A DNA stretch of 57,178 nucleotides from Rachicladosporium sp. CCFEE 5018 (Eukaryota > Ascomycota > Dothideomycetes > Cladosporiales > Cladosporiaceae). Shown in pieces: positions 19,884 to 31,459 of the stretch. Position numbers and translations under genes: made by a program. Where the stretch lies: the NCBI GenBank assembly GCA_002077045.2, contig KZ111147.1, forward strand, positions 1,209,775-1,266,952. Reading direction: 5' to 3'. The notes under the pieces are model-generated. The model worked only from the letters and a program-made list of their open reading frames with translations, did no database searches and was not told the DNA's origin. Position 1 is the first letter of the stretch; each line of letters opens with the position of its first letter.

Positions 19884-19983
19884 NNNNNNNNNNNNNNNNN
19901 NNNNNNNNNNNNNNNNNNNNNNNNNNNNNNNNNNNNNNNNNNNNNNNNNNNNNNNNNNNNNNNNNNNNNNNNNNNNNNNNNNN
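19884..19983. other. Assembly gap, 100 N
   Basis: Exactly 100 Ns, the conventional size for an unknown gap. It joins the middle of the regulatory gene to the middle of EPL1 exon 1, a junction with no supporting sequence. Confidence 0.99.
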
Positions 19984-20057
19984 ATAATCCGCAGCTGCTG
20001 CTTAGTATTCAGCTTCCGCTGTCGAACATGTCTCGCATTACTGGCACGTGTCGACAT
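19984..20057 (-). CDS. EPL1: EPL1 5' fragment, cut by gap (copy B)
   Basis: Only the first 24 or so codons (MSTRASNARHVRQRKLNTKQ...) from ATG 20,055-20,057 are present before the gap. They are identical to copy A. The truncation is caused by the contig end. Confidence 0.8.
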
Positions 20058-20668
20058 CACGTGCCGAGCGTCAGCTGCAGCCAGTCAGGCCAGCTTTCAC
20101 AGCGCAGGCGCCGGTCGGACCCAGCAAAATTGCGCCCGGTGACGGCTGTGAACAAGTCGCGCTGCAGACGCAACGTGATGCCGATATACTGATGGTATGT
20201 ATATGAAATGAGAAGTTATGATGTGAGGAGTCGTGTGCTGCAATTTGGACGATTTTGCGATGGATTTGCGATGCGCAGTTGATGGTTACTGGCGTTGTTG
20301 TGCTGCTGTTGCGACGACAAGGGGTCGGTGCTTGAGCGTTGTGAAAGACCGGTCTGGCTTGTGCGTTTTTTGGGTGACGCGAGGCCAGCGGGCCGGAGGT
20401 GGGGGCTGGATTGGGAGATTGGTGACTTCGAGGATCTTGAACATCGAATACACCTAGCATTAGAGAAGCACATCATTTATTACATCAGTGTCCGGGGTTG
20501 TCAACCGAGGACTGCAGTTGAAACAATCGATTGTGTCGCATAACGCAGGCTTGCATTCACTTCGCCGCTGATGCTCGGGCATCTTCAACCCCGGTAATCG
20601 TCTTCTTGCGACGTGGAACTGGGTGTTGTCGCTGGCTGCTCATACTCACGATCGAATGCGAAGTTCCT
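20058..20668. promoter_or_regulatory. Divergent intergenic region EPL1 / LDAH (copy B)
   Basis: 611 bp, one base shorter than in copy A. The first allelic difference is at 20,084. No gene seen. Confidence 0.45.
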
Positions 20669-21854
20669 ATGGCAGATCAATTGACCGACGAGGTCCATCT
20701 CCGAGGCGACTCTACTATTTCCACAGCCAGGCATATCCTCGTCTTCTTTGTCCCTGGCAATCCGGGCCTCATAAGCTACTACAGTCACTTCCTCATCACG
20801 TTACGCTCGTTGCTACTAAACGACACGAAGAACGCGTCGCCATCCACTGTGTATCACTTCCATGGAGCCAGTCTCGCGGGCTTCGATCTTGCGCAGGACT
20901 CACGCGCGGTGAGGTCTAGTCACAAAAAGTCACTGCCTCTCGGCCTAGTGGATCAGGTACTTGATACCAAGGAGCGGCTCCATCTGACTGTCGAGCGTGT
21001 CGCGAAGGAGTGTGATGTCCCGGTGCATGATATCAATGTGGTGCTGATCGGTCACTCAATCGGTGCATACATCTGCCTCGAGATCCTCTCGCAGCTTCAA
21101 ATAGCCAGGGACTCGCAGCTCAACGTCAGTGCCAGTCTCTGTCTCTTTCCGACAGTCTTCGAATTGGCAAAGAGTCCCATGGGACGGAAAGTCGGTGTAG
21201 GTCTCTTTAGTGAGTGTTGGACTACAGCAACGAAGCTAAGTACATTCAGCCCTTGACTCGCATTCCTTACTTCGCCTCCTTCATGCACGTGCTTTCCAAG
21301 CTCATCTTTGGCCTCATGCCATTTTCTGTGATAACTTGGCTTGTGGGCCTGGTCACTAAGATGCCACGGCATCCAGCTCGCGTGACCGCGTCGTTCCTAC
21401 AAAGTAGATGGGGTGTATGGCAGGCTTTGTGAGTCAATTCTTGATTGCACCAGAAAGTATCGAGGCTGATTCTGGCAGACACATGGCAAAAGATGAGATC
21501 GCCCATCTCACTCACGACACCTGGTCCGATGAGCTGTGGGGTGGTGCCGCTCGACTACTTGGAGCGACGCCTGCTGCCATCAAGAGCCAGCAGTCTCTGG
21601 TCTCGGCGAAGGCAGCATATACAAAGCTTCACTTCTACTGGGGTGCCGATGATCACTGGGTGGCGAAAACAACGAGGGACAACCTCCTGGCTACGCGAGC
21701 TAGAGCTGCGGATACACCTGACGAAGCGAATAGGCCGGTTATGTATATCGACACGAACGGCATCGGTCACGCGTTCTGCTTACAAGAAGCCGATACACGT
21801 ATCGTCGCCGAGAAGTGCGCGGAGTGGATTGCTGGGCTGACACAAGCGACTTGA
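20669..21854 (+). CDS. LDAH: Lipid droplet-associated hydrolase, intact (copy B)
   Basis: Exons 20669-21196, 21250-21428 and 21479-21854; introns 53 and 50 nt at the same sites as copy A. Intact 360-aa alpha/beta hydrolase with GHSIG nucleophile elbow and C-terminal GIGHAFCL histidine block. The FFVPGNPGLISYY oxyanion-side motif is also present. Codon 149 is TCG (Ser), so this is the functional allele if copy A's stop is real. Intron 2 contains an in-frame stop in this copy but none in copy A, which explains why copy A looks like a longer open frame there; splicing is still needed to keep the ...QALHMAKDE... junction. Confidence 0.88.
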
Positions 21855-21912
21855 CGTCGCACTCATACCATCGAGACACATTGACGGCTATCAGATCTTC
21901 CGAAAGCTGAAG

Positions 21913-23569
21913 TTATACCATCTCCACAGCAGCATGGAACCTCATGCCCGAAAACCCCTTCACCACAATCGACTGCACATCGACATTGTCCCGCTTCACC
22001 CCACTCCAAAGCTTCAGCAAAACGTACTTCCCGCTGACAGGCGGCGAGAACTTCAACGCAATGCTGTGCTTCCCGTTCCTCATACTGAACCGCGCAGAAG
22101 TCACGTTCGGATCGCCCGCACTCGCATCCGTAGGTCTTGTCGGCCGCTGCTCAAGCTCCTCTGGTGCTGGTATGCGAGCAGCACTCAGATGCGGACGACT
22201 GCGATGGCTCATGAGCTCTTCGAGGCGAGTGTACGACCATTGATCTTCTGGCGCGGCGCCGCTACCACCACTGTAACGCGCGTTGCTAGCGCGCTCGATG
22301 AGGCGTTCGGCTTCCTCGGCACTGTAGCCGGTCACGTTGTTGTGGCCATAGACTTGCGTCTGGCGTCGCATGAGTCGCAGCCGGCGGATGCGATAGTCAA
22401 TCACGTCTTGGGACGACTCGTCTTCTTGTTGAGTCAGCTCGTCGTCCGACGAGATAGTCACTGGCACTGTACTGCCCTGGATGTCAGTCGGGATGCGATT
22501 GTCGCACGCTGGGTCATCGAGTGGCGGTGCGTAATCCAGATAAGGGTCATTATATACGGCGTCAGGAGGCCTGCGAGTGTCTGGTGGGTTTCGCAGCCAT
22601 GCCGAAGTCCCTGCGAGATCAGCTCGTGCCGCCAACTCTCGATCGAGCTCTTCGTCTCGAAGCGCTTCGGAAAGTGACAGTCGTTCGGGCGAAGCTTGTA
22701 TCGATCGCCGTCGATAGTATGGTGGCGTGTCGATGCCGGCTCGTCGAGCGTAGGTGGGAGGATCGCGATATGGCTCCAGGTCCCTGAGGTCCATGGCGAC
22801 GTATACGAGGCCTTCACGTACGCTGCACAGATGTCAGCTCCCACTCCCGATCGGACCCTCTCATCAAAAATTCGCTAGAGACAAGACTCACGGCGCAGTA
22901 AACCCATGCTCCGGCCCAACAATGTACAGCTTCTCCAACGAGAACATCCCGCCATCCGCCTGCCTCAATGTGACACCCACACTACTCCTCTCGCTGCAAT
23001 ACACACTCCTATCTCCCTTCAATAGGTTCTCCTGTCCCAGATAGATCCCAGGCGAATTCGGATCCACATGCTCCCCTCCATCGTTGCTCACGATCTGCAT
23101 CTGCAGCGGTCCCGCAACAACCTGCCCATAATGCCCGTACTCGATGGGCGGCTTCGTGCTGAGTGGCGAGTCTGATGTCAATTTCCGTCGCTTGTTCGAA
23201 CGCCGCGGTGTGCTGCCGCCGCGATGATCGGAGTCATCTTCAGCTTCTGCCTCTGCTTCTGTCTCTCGGGCTCGAATTCGCGCTCGGCGCAGAGCGGCTT
23301 CTCGTCGGGGCCAGTATGCTGGCGCTGTAGGAGGGGTTGATGAGGAGGATACTGGAGTGTCGCGTTGGATCTCTCGGGCTAGAACGCTGGTGTCGCGGAG
23401 CGCTCGCCTAAGGCGCACATGGCGGTTCGGGTAGGACGGCGTAGGTCCGGCAGGGGGATCGTCGAAGTCGGTCGAGGTCGCGGTAGACTATGGTAAATCA
23501 GCGTCGCCGTGTCAGCGCAGGGTTGGAGCGTCGCTGGATACTGACATGAAGGGAGCGTGCTTCAGGCAT
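21913..23569 (-). CDS. Conserved unknown protein with C-terminal beta-sandwich-like segment (copy B)
   Basis: Exons 23546-23569 (MPEARSLH), 22892-23487 and 21913-22822; introns 58 and 69 nt. The protein is 509 aa, one residue longer than copy A. The two ordered blocks (YGHYGQVVAGPLQ...EHGFTAP and GKHSIALKFSPPVSGKYVLLKLW) are nearly unchanged. Most differences fall in the linker (for example after RNPPDTRRPPD), where charge and spacing vary. This pattern suggests the two ordered blocks are the functional parts, possibly pairing into one fold. Confidence 0.7.
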
Positions 23570-24327
23570 TTCGTCGACGATGATGAATCGGATCGTGGCA
23601 CCGTCTGGTACTTCAGGGGGTATACGATCGCGCAACTAGCGCATAAATGCCGAATAATCACGAGACATCAGTGTTATAGTACTACAATGCTAGTAGAACA
23701 ACTCTGCTGTGGTAAATTCGATCATTTAGAGCACTGTCTCTTACGTGGGGTCTAGAAGGTGACAGCGAGGGGCAAGGTGACGGTTTCGGCATCAAATGGG
23801 CTCGGCCCGTGACGCCACATCCATCAGAAAGCCCTTATATGATTGACACGGAGATCACTCTTCTGCACATGTTCCATTGTCATATCACAGTCTTGTACAC
23901 CGTGGACGAGGGTCAAATTCGATCGACATATGTGTACCATAATGTACATCTGTACACACATGCTATCGATGGAAGCCAGTATTGTGCCGCTTAGTCACTG
24001 CAATGCTATGAGCTCGGGTATCAGTCGACTGCTCGAGCGCATCTTGCTAGACTCTAGTATCAGAGACTCGATAACGAGTTGAACCATGTTCAGGTGCTCG
24101 CCCTCGCAATCCCCAAGGACAACATTAGGGCGCCTCGCATGGGCCCCTTGAGCATTTCGATGGCACATTACTCTCCGGAGCTGATGCAAGCACCTCGAAC
24201 CCTGCTGCCACGTCCGCTGGTGGTTGTGCGATATGCCATGAAGGTAGTCATGGGTCACATGCATCGAAGTACGGCTTCGATTGTCGAATGCCTTGGACGC
24301 GCCACTGCATGACACGCGTACTATGCC
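23570..24327. other. Intergenic region, unknown protein / AOS1 (copy B)
   Basis: 758 bp. The segment 23,570-23,760 is much more diverged from copy A than the flanking genes; the AOS1-proximal part is close to copy A. No gene seen. Confidence 0.4.
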
Positions 24328-25557
24328 TCAGTCCAGCTCAAGGACTTCCGCAGCTGGCACAACGTCCGGCACAACAGGTACTGCACCAGTATCCAATCCG
24401 TTCAGCAGTCCAACATGTCCGTTCAGCGCAGGCATCACCAATTCCGGCGGCGGCGAGTACAAGCAGTAGATCGGGCTAACCAACGTCTCGAAGTCGAACA
24501 GGGCGAAGTTTTGGATTGGCTGCTCTCTCTGTCCGAGCACATTCAGCACATCCTCACTTAGTCTCCCGCCCACGAAAGCAGCCGTAGTGATAATCTCGGC
24601 CCCAATATTCTGCATGAATGACTTGATGAAGTCGCCCGTCAGAGTGTCGAGTGGCAATTGAAGTTCTCCAGCCTTATTCTTAGCGAGTGAGATAAACGAC
24701 GCGGCATCCTGGGGCGTATGGTCTGGCAGGCGCGCGAATGTGCGTTGGAAGTCAAAGAGAGCGCGGATGCATGGCAGCAGCGCAGGCACAGCTTTGAGCT
24801 TGCGACGATTCGAGAGGATCTCCTTGGGTAATGGCGATGAGTTTGCCAGCAGTAGTGGGCAATAGATCTCGCGCTTCTGGACGATCTCGGTAGTCTTCCC
24901 GGTAGGCTCCTTCTTCGACGAAGTGCTCGTCACACTGCGTGTAAGGCTTTCGGGTTTGATCGTCGTAGGCATGTTAGATTGCTCGCGCTCGATCACGTAC
25001 TCGTGCGAGACTAGATCCGCGAAGACGAACCCGTACATGCCGTGGATTGATGCAGCGTAGAAAGGCTTTTGTGCGACTCGAGCGCCCGTGTTGATCACGT
25101 TGAGCGTAGTGAAGTCGTGATCGCATGCCACAATCACCGAGTACGCCGCGTAGTAGTTCTGGTCCTTCGTCATGAGCTCAGCAAGGCTTCCTCCAGATGC
25201 GATAGTCACTCGAGTATTTAAATCCTGGATCCGAGGGATTGCGGCTTCGGCTCGAGGCTTGCCGACATCTGTGTCGCGCAAGAAATAGCCGGCTCCCAGG
25301 TCCTCTTCTACGACTGGCTCGTCGTCAATGATGGTAAGTGAGCGAATGCCAGCGAGGGTGAGGTTCTTTGCGATCTCGGTACCGAGTGCACGGAGGGAGA
25401 CGAGCAGGACATTGGCGTTGCGGATCTGCTCCTGTGCCTTCGCGCCCCAAAGACGGATCTGCCTGTCGTACAGCGCAAAGTCGTCGGCACTCAGTCCGTT
25501 AGTCTGAGTCTCTGTGGCCATGTCGCCGTTCGTTGCATCTGTGTTGCCATTCGACAT
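24328..25557 (-). CDS. AOS1: SUMO-activating enzyme E1 subunit 1, Aos1 (copy B)
   Basis: 409 aa, intronless, same length as copy A. About nine substitutions by eye (for example T8A and T13M in the disordered N-terminus, then DADVGK to DTDVGK and LNPRVTV to LNTRVTI). All adenylation-domain signature blocks (DRQIRLWG, GTEIAKNL, IIDDEPV) are unchanged, so both alleles should be functional. Confidence 0.92.
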   Translation of the reverse strand: MSNGNTDATNGDMATETQTNGLSADDFALYDRQIRLWGAKAQEQIRNANVLLVSLRALGTEIAKNLTLAGIRSLTIIDDEPVVEEDLGAGYFLRDTDVGKPRAEAAIPRIQDLNTRVTIASGGSLAELMTKDQNYYAAYSVIVACDHDFTTLNVINTGARVAQKPFYAASIHGMYGFVFADLVSHEYVIEREQSNMPTTIKPESLTRSVTSTSSKKEPTGKTTEIVQKREIYCPLLLANSSPLPKEILSNRRKLKAVPALLPCIRALFDFQRTFARLPDHTPQDAASFISLAKNKAGELQLPLDTLTGDFIKSFMQNIGAEIITTAAFVGGRLSEDVLNVLGQREQPIQNFALFDFETLVSPIYCLYSPPPELVMPALNGHVGLLNGLDTGAVPVVPDVVPAAEVLELD

Positions 25558-25978
25558 CGTAAACAGCGGACGGGTGAGATATGTACTCCTATACAGTCCC
25601 CTTGATAAGTGTAAAGGATGCTTGAATGTGGATGCAGTGAGTGAAGTCCTAGAGGCACCTAGAATTCACATAGCCAATGTCCAAGGTGATGGATCTAAGT
25701 AGTGAAGTGAGGCTTGCGGGTTGCTCGATGCGGGAACAGGTGGGCCCGGAACCTTGGGACGGGATAGCCCGAGCCTGGCGAACCTTCGTAGTTGCCTAAT
25801 TCGGTGCACTTGCGTCATGTTCGATGTTCGTTGCCGCTGACAGAGCACAGAACCTGGACCACGAGGCAAAGATCGGCGTTTTTGGGAGGAAGAGCGACGT
25901 GAGAATCTGGGCAGTACCAACGTCGGAGCCTCCACGAGCATCATATTCCTTGCCTTCCCGGCAAGCACTCCCTCCATC
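25558..25978. promoter_or_regulatory. Bidirectional promoter region AOS1 / RAD14 (copy B)
   Basis: 421 bp, identical length to copy A, with scattered single-base differences only. Confidence 0.5.
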
Positions 25979-27094
25979 ATGGCCTCCACCGACCGGCCAT
26001 TAACGCCACCCACGCGAGCACCACCAAATCCCATAACCCCAGAACAGGTCCGCCGCATGGAAGAGTCCCGATTGAAAGCCAAAGCACTCCGCCAACAGAA
26101 CGTCGGCCAAGCTCCACCATCCAAGCCCACAGGCGCCTACCCAGTCCCTCTCGCTGGCCAGAAGCGACCCCATCCTTCCTCAGCAGTCATTCCTCCTACA
26201 TCTCGAGATGCCCGTGTTACGCCAGGTCCGACCAGCAACAATGGCATGTCCGCAGCTGCTGACACTGGCATTCGCGCGGCGCGCAAGTTTCAAAAGTTTG
26301 TCGAGTACGACTTCAGCAAGATGACTGACACGAAGGGCGGATTCATGACTGCTGAAGACGATCCCGGGAATCGAGCCCTGCATGCACCTTCTGGACCGGA
26401 TGGCGAGGCTGGGAAGCCCGAGGGCATGAGTCTGAAGGAGTGGGAGCACCAACAGCTGCGTAAACGGTTACGAGATGCACGAGCTGGCCCTTATGAGCCG
26501 GGGCTATCAATCCTGGACGCAGGCGAGAAGAAGCAGTGTCGGGAATGCGGAAGTCTGGAACTCGACTGGCAGTATGATGAGTTTCTGAAGTGTCAAGTCT
26601 GCGTAACTTGTAAGGAGAAGATGCCAGAGAAGTACAGTCTCCTCACGAAAAGCGAGGCACGAGAAGACTACCTCCTCACGGACCCGGAGCTGAAGGATGA
26701 GGATCTTCTGCCACGAATGGAGAAGCCCAATCCGCACAAAAGTCATTGGCATAACATGATGCTATTTGTGCGTTATCAGGTTGAGGAGTATGCCTTCAGC
26801 GAGAGGAAGTGGGGTAGTGCGGAAGCGCTGGATGTGGAGTTTGAGCGAAGGAAGCAGGAAGCGAAGGATAGAAAGGACAAGAAGTTCAAGAGTAAGCTCA
26901 ATGAACTCAAGAAGCGGACGAGAGTGGAAGCGTATAAGCGCGGACGTGCTGGTGGTGGAGGAGACTTCGGAGATGTCATTGGGCATGGGAGACATGAGCA
27001 TGAGTGGGGACGGAGTATAGAGGATCCGGAGTCGGGTATGAGTAAGAAGAGGTGCGAGGAGTGTGGGATGGAGGTCGAGGAGCTGGAGTTCTGA
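25979..27094 (+). CDS. RAD14: DNA repair protein Rad14 / XPA (copy B)
   Basis: 371 aa. All zinc-finger cysteines and the C-terminal HEHEWG...CEEC cluster are kept. Differences from copy A are conservative or in disordered parts (S8L, F39L, GG to GS next to the second Cys, E-to-D in the Gly-rich loop). Expected to be functional. Confidence 0.94.
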   Translation: MASTDRPLTPPTRAPPNPITPEQVRRMEESRLKAKALRQQNVGQAPPSKPTGAYPVPLAGQKRPHPSSAVIPPTSRDARVTPGPTSNNGMSAAADTGIRAARKFQKFVEYDFSKMTDTKGGFMTAEDDPGNRALHAPSGPDGEAGKPEGMSLKEWEHQQLRKRLRDARAGPYEPGLSILDAGEKKQCRECGSLELDWQYDEFLKCQVCVTCKEKMPEKYSLLTKSEAREDYLLTDPELKDEDLLPRMEKPNPHKSHWHNMMLFVRYQVEEYAFSERKWGSAEALDVEFERRKQEAKDRKDKKFKSKLNELKKRTRVEAYKRGRAGGGGDFGDVIGHGRHEHEWGRSIEDPESGMSKKRCEECGMEVEELEF

Positions 27095-27192
27095 ATCGGA
27101 TATACGCCATGATACCCAACGTAGCGCACGCACGAAGCTGAGATGAAACCCAAGACTCTGTACACGCACTTTCTCATCTATATCCACGCATT

Positions 27193-27913
27193 CTATTCTC
27201 CAGACTGCATCAACCCAGTCCACTCGTCTTTCACGCCACCCCGTCCAGCCTTCTCCGCAGCCTCAATACTCTTCTTATCCGTCTTGATCTCCCCCGCACC
27301 AGCACCCTGCATCATCCCCGCAAAGCCCGCAGCAGCCTTCCAAGGCCTCTTCAGCTCACCCGCAGCAGGCGTGCCGAACAGATGCACTTTCACCAAGTTG
27401 CCCTCGAAAGCGCCCTTGAGCGGGATGATAGACTGGATGAGGAGCGGGTTCGTGTACTTGAAGTAGACGTGCATGACGGCCATCATGCCCACGCCCATGA
27501 GCTGGGACTTGAAGAGGCCGCGGAGCTGCTCGCTGTCGTAGGCGTTGACGGTAGTCGTGACGGCTTTGGCTTCTTCGGTAGAGCCCATGGGCGCGGGCTC
27601 GACGTATTTGAGGACTGTGCGGTCTGTGGAATTTGAAGGGTTAGTGCCCAGCTTCTCCCTCGTGAATGTCGGAGTTCACGCACCCTTCTTCTTGTCAATC
27701 TGCATCTTCACGTAGAAGTAGATTCCGGCGATGATCAGGTTGCTGACGACATAGAGGGCGCGCACGCCGTTGAGTACGTTGGGGTCGTCGAAGGGGACCT
27801 TCTTGCTCGCCTGCATCATTACCAGGATGATCACGAGGTTCGTGCTGGCACTCTTGTCAGTTTGTGCTCCCTATCAATTGGTCGGCCTGGGACGCATACA
27901 TTTGGGGATTCAT
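27193..27913 (-). CDS. PHO88: Pho88/Snd3 with stop-loss C-terminal extension (copy B)
   Basis: Exons 27900-27913, 27684-27844 and 27193-27623; introns 55 and 60 nt. The stop used in copy A (TAG) is TGG here, so translation continues for nine more residues (W-T-G-L-M-Q-S-G-E) before the next stop, giving 201 aa. The rest of the protein is essentially the same as copy A. The yeast family ends with KAGNAGVKAE at the position of copy A's GRGGVKDE, so the shorter form is likely ancestral and this extension derived. Confidence 0.88.
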
Positions 27914-29225
27914 GGTGGCGGTGGTGTCGCGGGTGATCTCGGACTGATCTGGGTATGTACGCGATCAAGATGCGGTGCAGCGACGAGGGTTGTAGTGAGT
28001 ATGTAGTAGGTATAATATGGAGAGTTATGGGTGGCCCAACGTCGCATTTTGAAGGCTTCCAGAAGGCGACGTCGTGGGATGGACCCTGGTTCTTCCGAGG
28101 TGCTTGGCCTATTGACTTCACTGCGAACACGTTGACCTCACGTGTGCTTACACTCCACCAATTCCCTTGCTCGCATACGCTCCTGGTGTCAATTTGTGCC
28201 GCGGGAATGAAGGGCCCGGTTGGAAACACTGCTCGGAGCTCTAATTACTCCCTTAATCGTGCGCAATGGTGGCACTCTTCACAAGGCTAGTGCGCTCGCT
28301 TCTAGATTGTCCTACTTCCGCTGCTATGGGCATCCGAAAGCTCTTGTGCTACAAGAATTCACACGTGTAGCAGTGAATCCACCGTTCCAAACGTGTGAGG
28401 GACAGCAGACTTTTGACAGTCCTCGCCTTCAGCCTTGGGCTTTCTAGTACACGGCGATGAACATTTCCCTGCCGCGAGCAGACCACCAGGAGCTTAATTA
28501 TCACTCCAGACGTTCTAAGAAGCGGCGTCAGAATGCCTGCCTTCATGGACTACTCTGGAATCTTGTCCCGTTGTCCCGACCGCATCGCCTGAACGCCGTG
28601 TAAACCCACCAAGGGGCGGTGTGGTCACGCTTTCTACTCACGCGATCATTGATCCATGGCGATCAAGTCATACCCGCGACTCGACAATCTTTTGACACTT
28701 TTCCTCGGAGAGAAGATTTCGCCCCTTGCTGATGTATCGAGAGGTTACGATGGGTCGAGCCTAAAGACTGACGATCTGAACGGAATCCCAACAACAAATG
28801 AGTTACTTGCTCGCAACACTGGCATCTGCACTTTGCTCGCTGCGGATCAGGACTCAGTCACCACGATGATGTCTATTTGCACTTGGGCCATCTAGCATTT
28901 CAATCGTGGCAAGGAGACTGATCACCCATCACGAACGAGGTCAGCCTGGCAAAGGTCCACGCTGTTGGGTCCTCGAAAGTTCATTCAAGGTCACAACACC
29001 AATGTCTCTGGGATACGGTATAGGTCATGCCATATATGTGACCATACCAAGAGCCTGGTAATAAGACTACGCATCTCGGGCTAGGTAATGTCTCTTTCGC
29101 ACATTTCTTATTCCAGAAATTCCGTGTCTGCGCAGCGCGATTCATTTCTATGCTCTCTACTCGCACCTCTTTCTAAAGACATTGAATTCTTTATCTCTGT
29201 AACGCACTGTTCGAGATACCGTGAG
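27914..29225. other. Long intergenic region PHO88 / disordered protein (copy B)
   Basis: 1,312 bp with many substitutions and indels relative to copy A. No frame is conserved. No gene seen. Confidence 0.4.
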
Positions 29226-31358
29226 ATGTCATATCCCATAGACCAACGACCACGGAGAGTCCCTACGAGGGATCCCATAGCGCAGCACGCCAATGCAACA
29301 CCTCGAAATTGGAACGATGAGGAGACTGTGCGCCCAGTCACAGTCTATGTTACGACTAGAGCGGTGACCACTGTGCCACACTATCGTCGCCTCCACTCCC
29401 TTCCCTATAATCTCGTACAGGCTCCACCAGAGTTCTTAAATCCGAGACAGGGCGCCACGAGATCCGACGCGCTTCGAAGGACCAGGAGTTGGAGTGAACA
29501 GCACATGCATCCACGGCAACGGCGCTTGGTTGAGGCCCATCGCCGCATCTCGAGCGCGCCAGATCCCCGAGTTTTCGAGGCTCCCAAAACATACAGTGAC
29601 ATTCAGGATCAACATGGACAGGTGGACAGACGGCCACCACCGCCGCAAGATGCGGGTTTGGGCAAGGGAGGCTGGCAGCGCCCGGTCACAAACTTCCCTC
29701 AGCCTCTCAATGCCGTCGCGCAACGGCCTAGGTTCTCGACTAGTGAGTGGGTAGATGCGCCGCAGCTGGGATGTCAACGAGCCGTTGTAGACCCTCGCAG
29801 TACATCGAAGCGGTGTATGGCCCATCCAGTTCCCCCGAAAACCGTTGCTGTGCCGGTGGCGCTGGTCTCATCTGCGCCTCCGTCGATAGCATCCACCAGT
29901 AGACGTAAGAGAACTCTGAACTCGTTCAAGAACTTCGGCAGAAAGATACTCGGTCGGGATGCAAAAAGTCTGGACGTAAAGACACCACCCAAGGCGGCTG
30001 TGATTGCGAAGCCTGAGGTTTCGTCACTTCAGCCTGCCCCACAGCCAAACTTCCCTCCCAGACCCAGCCGCGCGCCACCGCTGAACGTTGCTTGGAATAG
30101 TCGTCCTTCTCCAGGTCGCTTTCACGCTCCAGGGCGCTCGTCAGAATTGGGCGGGACGCAGGGCCAGTCATACGAAGGCAGAGGCAAGAGCCCAGCCTAC
30201 ATCAGCAACGCCCGAGCGCTTCCATCACGGCAGCGCTATCGCCTGCAGTATCCTCCGGCAGTCCGCCAACCCTTTCCTCGCAGGACTGCCTCACAGCCAC
30301 CTTCTGTCGGCACTATCGCGGAAACAGGCGAGAGCGATGCGGAGCATGATCGAGAAGACAGCACCAACGCCTCCGCAAAGTCAGGAGACGACGATGTTCC
30401 ATTAGCGATTCTGCAGTGCAATGCACTTGCCCGGCGACTTCGAATGCAGCGCGGCATTCCTGCATCCGTCACGATCCCTTCGAGACAGGATTCCACTTCC
30501 ACTGCCGATCGCACGTTCATCAGCTTAGCGCCTGCTGCTGGTACGCAGCTGACTCGCCAGCCGACAGGTCGCTTCACCCTTGATAGTGAACCTGAGAGCA
30601 CGACCAGGCGCCAGAGTGTGCAAGAAGCACTGCTATCAAGCAGTAAGCTCACGATCGACAGCGACATGGGCTCTGTTGCCTCACAGTACCTCAATGGAAG
30701 CGTTCTCCGAATTGCAAACCCAGATCCCCACGACGTCGACAGCTGCTTATGCATAGATTGTTGCGCCCTACGAATACAGGATCGCTACCAGACTTGCAAC
30801 CTCTCAGGGTGTTGGAGGGAGCTGAAGAGGCAAAGGGAGCTGCTCTTGAGTGTACCCCTATTACACGAGATTCCTGAGTATACGGAATTGGTGGCTGCTT
30901 GGAAGGACGCGAGTATCGCAGGCGCCTGGGCGCGTGTACGTGCGAGCTGGACATCGGGTACCGACGAAGAGCAGTGGTTTGAGAGGCTCATGAAAGTGCT
31001 TGTGCCATTAGAAGCGCAGCTTGCGAAGTTAGTATCGGAGTACTGTAGCAGTCCGGTTGGCGGTGGAGCTAGTGTCAAAGGCGTTGCGAGAGTGTCGGAG
31101 CTGGACCCTGCCATGGAGGCCAGTGGTGCTGCCGCGTTGGATGCGCCAGCAGCTGAGCCAAGCGAGCCCGAAGTGCACTGCAACGGCAACGCCGTTGTGG
31201 AAGGCGATCGGGCGGAGAAGCCAATGAAAGCAACGACCAGCAATACCCTGGAGGCAGAACTGCACATGCTACTTCCGAAGAATGAGAAGGATGGCAAGGC
31301 ACGCGAGGCGCCGGGTGCTTGGATTGAACAAGAATGTTTCGCGGACGAGGACTTCTGA
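29226..31358 (+). CDS. Large low-complexity protein of unknown function (copy B)
   Basis: 710 aa from ATG 29,226. The first roughly 460 residues align well with copy A, including the basic patch RKRTLNSFKNFGRKILGR. From about residue 465 (after GRFTLDS) identity falls sharply. The Cys motif becomes CLCIDCCALR...YQTCNL, and CDYGCWSRDCASWQ becomes AGAWARVRASWT. There is an Ala/Glu-rich insertion before the shared ending (GAWIEQECFADEDF). In-frame length differences and a conserved end indicate both are expressed proteins, not decay. No family recognised. Confidence 0.65.
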   Translation: MSYPIDQRPRRVPTRDPIAQHANATPRNWNDEETVRPVTVYVTTRAVTTVPHYRRLHSLPYNLVQAPPEFLNPRQGATRSDALRRTRSWSEQHMHPRQRRLVEAHRRISSAPDPRVFEAPKTYSDIQDQHGQVDRRPPPPQDAGLGKGGWQRPVTNFPQPLNAVAQRPRFSTSEWVDAPQLGCQRAVVDPRSTSKRCMAHPVPPKTVAVPVALVSSAPPSIASTSRRKRTLNSFKNFGRKILGRDAKSLDVKTPPKAAVIAKPEVSSLQPAPQPNFPPRPSRAPPLNVAWNSRPSPGRFHAPGRSSELGGTQGQSYEGRGKSPAYISNARALPSRQRYRLQYPPAVRQPFPRRTASQPPSVGTIAETGESDAEHDREDSTNASAKSGDDDVPLAILQCNALARRLRMQRGIPASVTIPSRQDSTSTADRTFISLAPAAGTQLTRQPTGRFTLDSEPESTTRRQSVQEALLSSSKLTIDSDMGSVASQYLNGSVLRIANPDPHDVDSCLCIDCCALRIQDRYQTCNLSGCWRELKRQRELLLSVPLLHEIPEYTELVAAWKDASIAGAWARVRASWTSGTDEEQWFERLMKVLVPLEAQLAKLVSEYCSSPVGGGASVKGVARVSELDPAMEASGAAALDAPAAEPSEPEVHCNGNAVVEGDRAEKPMKATTSNTLEAELHMLLPKNEKDGKAREAPGAWIEQECFADEDF

Positions 31359-31459
31359 GCAGATTGCAAGAGCGTCAGTCAACGAACCGCGCTCATCTTG
31401 TGATCGTATGAGAAGCTTATGTTGACAAATGCTACGGTCGCGTTACTGCCTTCTCTACA

